NCBI GenBank assembly: GCA_025363575.1
Contig: JANYDM010000101.1
Coordinates: 1-27,603 of the forward strand
Source of the DNA: Betaproteobacteria bacterium
GTDB lineage: Bacteria > Pseudomonadota > Gammaproteobacteria > Burkholderiales > SG8-41
Length of the DNA stretch: 27,603 nt
Direction of reading: 5' to 3'
In this document: piece by piece, positions 23,373 to 27,603 of the stretch
Numbering within the stretch: position 1 is the first letter of the stretch
Layout of the letters: each line of letters opens with the position of its first letter
The notes under the pieces: generated by a model
Databases searched by the model: none
Told to the model about the DNA's origin: nothing
The model's input: only the letters and a program-made list of their open reading frames with translations
Translations under genes and position numbers: made by a program

Positions 23373-23932
23373 AGCGTTGTCGTGATGCCGATCTCGGGCC
23401 GCTCGAGTACGCTGTAGCCGCGCCGCCAGTTCTGCAATGCAACCTGCGCGGCCCTGAAGCACATCATGACAAAACCCAGCAGCACGAACGCGTAGACGAG
23501 CCCGATCGGCCAATCGATGATGGCCATGGGCTGATGCCCGATCTTGGTGATGAGGACGTAGGTGAGCCACGCCGCGTAGCCAAGAAAGGCGATGCGAATG
23601 AGATCCACCGCGGTCGAAAGAGTACGTCCGAGAAGGCGCGGCATGAAGCGGTAAAAAACGTCCACCTGAACGTGGTTGTTCTTGCGCACGCACATGGACG
23701 CGCCGACGAACACGGTGGCGATGAGCAGGTAACGCGCAATCTCCTCGGTCCAGCCGGCCGAGTCATTGAGGGCGTAGCGCGTGAAGAACTGGATAAAAAC
23801 CACCACCGCCAGTATCCAGAAAGTCGCTAACGCCAACCAATCCTCCCAGCCGTAGCCGGAGAGGTCGATCGGCTCATCTGTGATGTTGAATTTGCCGTCC
23901 TCGCCGAGGACGTGCTGCTTGGCCTCGCTCAT
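23369..23932 (-). CDS. dctQ: TRAP transporter small membrane subunit
   Basis: A 187-residue DctQ-type protein with four hydrophobic helices (about 35-55, 70-88, 110-130, 145-165). Family features include FFTRYALNDSAGWTEEIARY and GASMCVRKNNHVQVDVFY. It has a hydrophilic N-terminus of about 28 residues. The start is the ATG at 23932, with GAGGA 5 nt upstream and 13 nt after the IlvD-type dehydratase. It partners DctM in the membrane. Confidence 0.95.
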   Translation of the reverse strand: MSEAKQHVLGEDGKFNITDEPIDLSGYGWEDWLALATFWILAVVVFIQFFTRYALNDSAGWTEEIARYLLIATVFVGASMCVRKNNHVQVDVFYRFMPRLLGRTLSTAVDLIRIAFLGYAAWLTYVLITKIGHQPMAIIDWPIGLVYAFVLLGFVMMCFRAAQVALQNWRRGYSVLERPEIGITTTL

Positions 23933-23945
23933 GCTGTCCTCAAGC

Positions 23946-25679
23946 TCAGTGGTTATCCTTCGGTACCGCTGAGCCGCTGTTGCCGACGAGAAAATCGAGG
24001 TCTGCACCTTCGTTCGCCTGCAACACGTGATCGACGTAGAGCTTGTAGTAGCCACGCCGCATCGGCGGTTTGGGCGCTTTCCAAAGCTTGCGCCGGCGCG
24101 CGAGTTCCGCATCCGAAACATGCAAATGCAAGATTCGCTTCGCTACGTTCAATTCCACCATGTCGCCGTCGCGGACCAGGCCGAGCGTGCCGCCGGCCGC
24201 CGACTCCGGCGCCGCGTGCAGCACGACCGTGCCGTACGCGGTACCGCTCATGCGCGCGTCGGAAATGCGCACCATGTCGGTGATGCCCTTCCGAAGTATC
24301 TTGGGCGGCAGCGGCATGTTGCCGACCTCGGCCATGCCCGGGTAGCCCTTGGGCCCGCAATTTTGCAGCACCATGACGCAATGCTCGTCAATGTCGAGTT
24401 TGGGATCGTCGATGCGCGCGTGAAAATCGGCGATGTCTTTGAACACTACGGCACGGCCCTTGTGCTTCATCAATTTCGGCGTCGCGGCGGACGGTTTGAT
24501 GATCGCGCCGTCGGGGCACAGATTGCCGCGCAGCACCGCGATGCCGGTGTTCTTTTTGAACGGTTCCGCGAACGAAGTGATGACGTCGCGATTGAAACAC
24601 TCCGCGCTCTTGTTGTTGTTCCAGATGGTTTTGCCATTGACGGTCGGCGCGTTCTTGTGCAGCAGCCCTTGCTCGCCCAATTCGCGCAGCACCACCGGGA
24701 GGCCGCCTGCATAGCAGAAATCCTCCATCAGGTACTTGCCGTTGGGCATCAGGTTGACGAGCGTATGCACGCCGCGCCCGAGCCGGTCCCAGTCGTCGAG
24801 GTCGAGCTTGACGCCGAGCCGTCCCGCGAGCGCGATAAGATGAATGACCGCGTTGGTCGAGCCGCCGATCGCCGCATTGGTGCGGATCGCATTCTCGAAT
24901 GCGTGGCGCGTGAGTATTTTCGACATGACGAGATCTTCCTTCACCATGTCGACGATGCGCCGGCCCGCCATGCGCGCGAGCACGTTGCGACGCGCATCGA
25001 CCGCGGGATAGGCGGCATTGCCCGGCATCCCGATCCCCAATGACTCGACCATGCTCGCCATCGTGGATGCCGTGCCCATCGTCATGCAGTGGCCGTGCGA
25101 GCGGTGCATGCACGACTCGGCCTCGTGAAATTCATCGAGCGTCATCTTGCCGGCGCGCACGTCCTCCGACATCGACCACGTGTTGGTGCCCGAACCGATG
25201 TCGGTACCGCGGTATTTGCCCGACAGCATAGGCCCGCCCGAAACCGCAATGGCGGGCACGTCGACGCTGGCTGCGCCCATCAAGAGCGCCGGCGTGGTCT
25301 TGTCGCAGCCGACCAGCAGCACCACGCCGTCGAGCGGATTCGCGCGGATCGATTCTTCCACATCCATGCTGGCCAGGTTGCGGAACATCATCGCGGTCGG
25401 GCGCAGCAGCGTTTCGCCCAGCGACATCACGGGAAATTCGAGCGGAAAGCCGCCGGCCTCGAGGATGCCGTTCCTGACGTGCTCGGCGAGCACGCGAAAA
25501 TGCGTGTTGCACGGCGTCAGCTCCGACCACGTGTTGCAGATGCCGATGACCGGCCGGCCGTCGAACTGGTCGTGCGGCACGCCGCGGTTCTTGGTCCACG
25601 AGCGGTAGATGAAGCCGTAGATGTCCTCGCGGCCGAACCACGCCTGGCTGCGCAGTTTACGCGCCGTTTTTTTTGCCAT
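23946..25679 (-). CDS. IlvD/Edd-family sugar-acid dehydratase (L-arabonate dehydratase type)
   Basis: A 577-residue enzyme. The three expected [2Fe-2S] ligands are C57 (LTPCNTHF), C125 (GCDKTTP) and C198 (HGHCMTMGTAST). K127 matches the carbamylated metal-binding Lys, and the Ser of ARMSGTAYG the catalytic base. All are shifted by two residues from published L-arabinonate dehydratase. The tail (VLQANEGADLDFLVG) is also typical of sugar-acid rather than branched-chain dihydroxy-acid dehydratases. It converts an aldonate to its 2-keto-3-deoxy form. The ATG at 25679 is chosen because MAKKTARKLRSQ is a normal family start. The Shine-Dalgarno sequence is weak (GGGG); it is 19 nt after DctP. Pentonate or fuconate are likely substrates. 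Confidence 0.92.
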   Translation of the reverse strand: MAKKTARKLRSQAWFGREDIYGFIYRSWTKNRGVPHDQFDGRPVIGICNTWSELTPCNTHFRVLAEHVRNGILEAGGFPLEFPVMSLGETLLRPTAMMFRNLASMDVEESIRANPLDGVVLLVGCDKTTPALLMGAASVDVPAIAVSGGPMLSGKYRGTDIGSGTNTWSMSEDVRAGKMTLDEFHEAESCMHRSHGHCMTMGTASTMASMVESLGIGMPGNAAYPAVDARRNVLARMAGRRIVDMVKEDLVMSKILTRHAFENAIRTNAAIGGSTNAVIHLIALAGRLGVKLDLDDWDRLGRGVHTLVNLMPNGKYLMEDFCYAGGLPVVLRELGEQGLLHKNAPTVNGKTIWNNNKSAECFNRDVITSFAEPFKKNTGIAVLRGNLCPDGAIIKPSAATPKLMKHKGRAVVFKDIADFHARIDDPKLDIDEHCVMVLQNCGPKGYPGMAEVGNMPLPPKILRKGITDMVRISDARMSGTAYGTVVLHAAPESAAGGTLGLVRDGDMVELNVAKRILHLHVSDAELARRRKLWKAPKPPMRRGYYKLYVDHVLQANEGADLDFLVGNSGSAVPKDNH

Positions 25680-25698
25680 CGCTGTTACCCCGCGCGTT

Positions 25699-26679
25699 TT
25701 ACTTAATCGCCTGCAGCTTGTCGTAGAGCGCCTTATCCCAGGTCGCATCGGGCCCGAGATGAAACGGCGTGAATGCCGCCTTGAACGCCGCGCGGTCGGA
25801 TTTCACCACGATCTTCTTGTACTTGGTGGCGAACTCGTCGACAAGTTTGTTTTCCGACACGACGATCTCGGCCGTGGCCTTGGCGGCGGCCTCACGGAAT
25901 ATGTCCTGGAACGCTTTCTTGTCCGCCTCCGACAACTTGCTCCAGGTCTGGCCGCTGACGATGGTGAACAGCATCTCGGTGATATGGCCGGTCAGGTTGA
26001 TGTGGGTCTGCACTTCGTAGAATTTCTTCGCCTCGATGGTGGGCAGCGGATTCTCCTGCGCGTCCACGGTCTTGTTCTGCAGCGCGAGATACACTTCGGC
26101 GAAGGCAATGGGCGTCGCGTTGGCGCCGACGACTTTCGGGTACATTACGTAGAGCGGCGCATCCGGCACGCGCAGCTTGAGCCCTTTCATGTCTTCCGGC
26201 TTGACGATCGCCTTGTTGGCGGTAGTGTGGCGCACGCCATAGTAAGTCGCGGCGATCGGCTTGTTGCCGCCTTTCTTGTAGTAGGCCTCGGCAAGGTCCC
26301 ACAAAACCGGGCTCTCGGAGAATTTTTTCCAGTGGTCGAAATCGCGGAACATATAAGGCGCACCGCCGATGGCGAACGGCGGGTAGGTGCGCCCCGCGAA
26401 GGCTTGCCCGGTGTAAATAACGTCGATCGTGCCGAGCGACAGCGATTGATTGATGTCGGTTTCCTTGCCGAGTTGCGAGGCCGGAAACACTTCCATGGTG
26501 TAGCGGTTGCCCGTGCGCTTGGGGATCTCCTGCGCCGCCCACAACGCCCACGTGTGGTAAGGCTCCGAGGTCTCGTAGACATGGGCGAACTTGAGTTTTT
26601 GTTGGGCCAGCGCGGCCGCCGGGGCGACCAGCACGGCCGCGAACGCTGCGGCGATGGCAAGCTTGCGTGATATCAACAT
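25699..26679 (-). CDS. dctP: TRAP transporter substrate-binding protein
   Basis: A 326-residue DctP-type periplasmic receptor. Its signal peptide is ISRKLAIAAAFAAVLVAPAAALAQ. It has KLKFAHVYETSEPYH at the mature start, VFPASQLGKETD, DVIYTGQAF, and LKLRVPDAPLYV holding the conserved Arg that pairs with a ligand carboxylate. VDAQENPLPTI contains the family's Q-E-N motif. The ATG at 26679 has an excellent GAGGAGGA. It lies 56 nt downstream of the SDR gene and 19 nt upstream of the dehydratase. Its ligand is probably the sugar acid that the IlvD-type and UxaA-type enzymes use. Confidence 0.95.
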   Translation of the reverse strand: MLISRKLAIAAAFAAVLVAPAAALAQQKLKFAHVYETSEPYHTWALWAAQEIPKRTGNRYTMEVFPASQLGKETDINQSLSLGTIDVIYTGQAFAGRTYPPFAIGGAPYMFRDFDHWKKFSESPVLWDLAEAYYKKGGNKPIAATYYGVRHTTANKAIVKPEDMKGLKLRVPDAPLYVMYPKVVGANATPIAFAEVYLALQNKTVDAQENPLPTIEAKKFYEVQTHINLTGHITEMLFTIVSGQTWSKLSEADKKAFQDIFREAAAKATAEIVVSENKLVDEFATKYKKIVVKSDRAAFKAAFTPFHLGPDATWDKALYDKLQAIK

Positions 26680-26735
26680 GGTGTTCCTCCTCTGTGATAA
26701 TTGCGCCTCAAACACTGCAACGACCGCGACCTGCG

Positions 26736-27470
26736 TCAGTACGTTGCGCGGCCGCCGGAAATATCGAACACGCCACCGGCCGAAAATGCACAGTCTGCTG
26801 ATGCGAGCCAGCACACAAGTGCTGCGATCTCGTCGACCTTAACGAAACGATTCATCGGTATCTTGGAAAGCATGTAGTTGATGTGCTCTTCGCTCATCTG
26901 ATCGAAAATTGCCGTCTTCGCCGCCGCCGGCGTCACGCAATTAACGAGGACGCCGCTTGACGCGAGTTCCTTGCCGAGCGACTTGGTGAGCGATATCACT
27001 CCGGCTTTGGAAGCACTGTAGGCAACGGCGTTCGGATTGCCCTCCTTGCCGGCGACGGAGGCGATATTCACAATGCGGCCGTACTTCTGCTTGACCATGT
27101 GCGGCGCAATCGCACGGCAGCACAAGAACGGTCCGGTCAGATTCACGCGCAGCACGCGCTCCCATTCTTCAATTGGATAGTCGACGGTCGGGGTGTTGAT
27201 TCCGGCGATACCGGCGTTGTTGACGAGCACCTCTATACGGCCGAGGCTTTTCATTGCGGAATTCACGCCCCGCTCGACGGCGTCCGGATCGGTCACATCG
27301 AGCGCGTCGCCGGTTGCGTTAACACCGAGTTCTTTGACGGTGCGCGCGAGCAGCTTCTCGTCACGGTCCCAGATATGCACGCGCGCGCCCGAGGCGAGCA
27401 GGCGCTGCACGATGGCAAAGCCGATGCCCTGCGCGCCGCCCGTGACAATCGCCGTCCGATCTTTCCGTGC
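26736..27470 (-). pseudogene. SDR, 2-keto-3-deoxy sugar-acid 4-dehydrogenase type, start codon missing
   Basis: Homology covers a nearly complete SDR: ARKDRTAIVTGGAQGIG (from 27470), VNNAG, the Ser of VNIASVAG, Tyr-x3-Lys in AYSASKAG, and the end FDISGGRATY. That C-terminus is characteristic of dehydrogenases oxidising 2-keto-3-deoxy-L-fuconate or -pentonate. Upstream of the Rossmann motif there is no ATG, GTG or TTG before an in-frame TAA at 27471-27473. The first internal start, a GTG at 27410, would delete the TGGxxGIG motif. A mobile element begins just beyond, so the 5' end was most likely cut off by insertion. It would be the first gene of the TRAP sugar-acid operon and catalyse the step after the IlvD-type dehydratase. 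Confidence 0.72.
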
Positions 27471-27603
27471 TTATCCGGTTGTCTCCCAGACCCACTACCG
27501 GTAGTATGTTGAGCATCTGCGCCAATCTGAGATGGCCATGGTTATCGACGTGCTTGATCGAGACGATTTGCCGTTTCCTCGCTCGCTTCCTGAGTTTCAG
27601 CGA
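27471..27603 (+). mobile_element. Left end of an IS1595-like insertion sequence (cut by window edge)
   Basis: From about 27471 the sequence stops matching the SDR frame. It runs through about 55 noncoding bases, with an inverted motif CTACCGGTAG at 27494-27503, into a transposase start. The exact end of the element cannot be set here; it lies between about 27471 and 27482. IS1595-family elements usually make 8-bp target duplications, but the other end is outside the window. Confidence 0.55.
27532..27603 (+). CDS. IS1595-family transposase, first 24 codons
   Basis: The frame from the ATG at 27532 (or 27538) is open to the window edge and reads VIDVLDRDDLPFPRSLPEF then QR. The phrase LPEFQR shortly after the start, normally followed by a phenylalanine-proline-acidic stretch and a zinc-ribbon, is characteristic of IS1595 (ISXO2-like) transposases. 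Only the N-terminus is present, so catalytic residues cannot be checked. No strong Shine-Dalgarno sequence is seen. Confidence 0.6.
   Translation, partial: MAMVIDVLDRDDLPFPRSLPEFQR

Noticed and set aside
1..27603. tRNA or rRNA genes
   Set aside because: No T-loop-like GGTTCGAATCC-type sequence or rRNA-like stretch was noticed by eye; a covariance-model scan was not possible.

Overview
The window looks like an accessory, catabolic stretch of a betaproteobacterial (Burkholderiales-like) chromosome. This rests on high GC, on eight separate Bug/TctC-type substrate-binding proteins (a family hugely expanded in Bordetella, Cupriavidus, Acidovorax and relatives), and on TRAP transport, sugar-acid dehydratases and a betaproteobacterial-style glycine-zipper protein. 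No rRNA, tRNA, CRISPR or transcriptional-regulator gene was seen.

Layout. Positions 1-228 are AT-richer and hold three tandem 14-bp units that look like the end of a mobile element. On the minus strand, 229-3938 is a four-gene operon: Bug2, a mannonate-dehydratase-like enzyme, Bug1, and a family-3 binding protein without a signal peptide. Next come a glycine-zipper protein with a clear terminator, a solitary Bug3, a small membrane protein, a CmcJ/NvfI-type Fe(II)/2-oxoglutarate oxygenase downstream of Bug4, an orphan B12-binding radical SAM protein, a DUF1801 protein and Bug5. On the plus strand, 11866-14781 is an operon of an SDR lacking its catalytic Ser and Tyr, an alpha/beta hydrolase and Bug6.

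Positions 14820-16699 carry a four-gene envelope module: a Cys-rich exported protein, an outer-membrane-like protein, a MerP-like periplasmic HMA protein and a MerT-like membrane protein. There is no mercuric reductase or MerR nearby. This is the best candidate for an undescribed system. A stem-loop and two exact 32-bp tandem repeats lie inside it.

Positions 16704-18519 hold Bug7 followed by an amidohydrolase broken by one in-frame TAG. Positions 18623-20411 hold an HpcH/HpaI aldolase with Bug8. Positions 20422-27470 (minus) form a sugar-acid catabolic operon: SDR, DctP, IlvD/Edd dehydratase, DctQ, DctM and an altronate-dehydratase-family protein. Its first gene, the SDR, has no start codon. 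The sequence upstream of it leads into the first codons of an IS1595-like transposase at the right edge.

How it fits together. Most Bug proteins sit beside one catabolic enzyme, so each pair probably handles one organic acid or its derivative. No TctA/TctB membrane partners are present, so the binding proteins must share a distant permease, sense ligands, or be orphans. The TRAP cluster would import a sugar acid, dehydrate it to a 2-keto-3-deoxy acid and oxidise that, but the oxidation step may be knocked out by the insertion.
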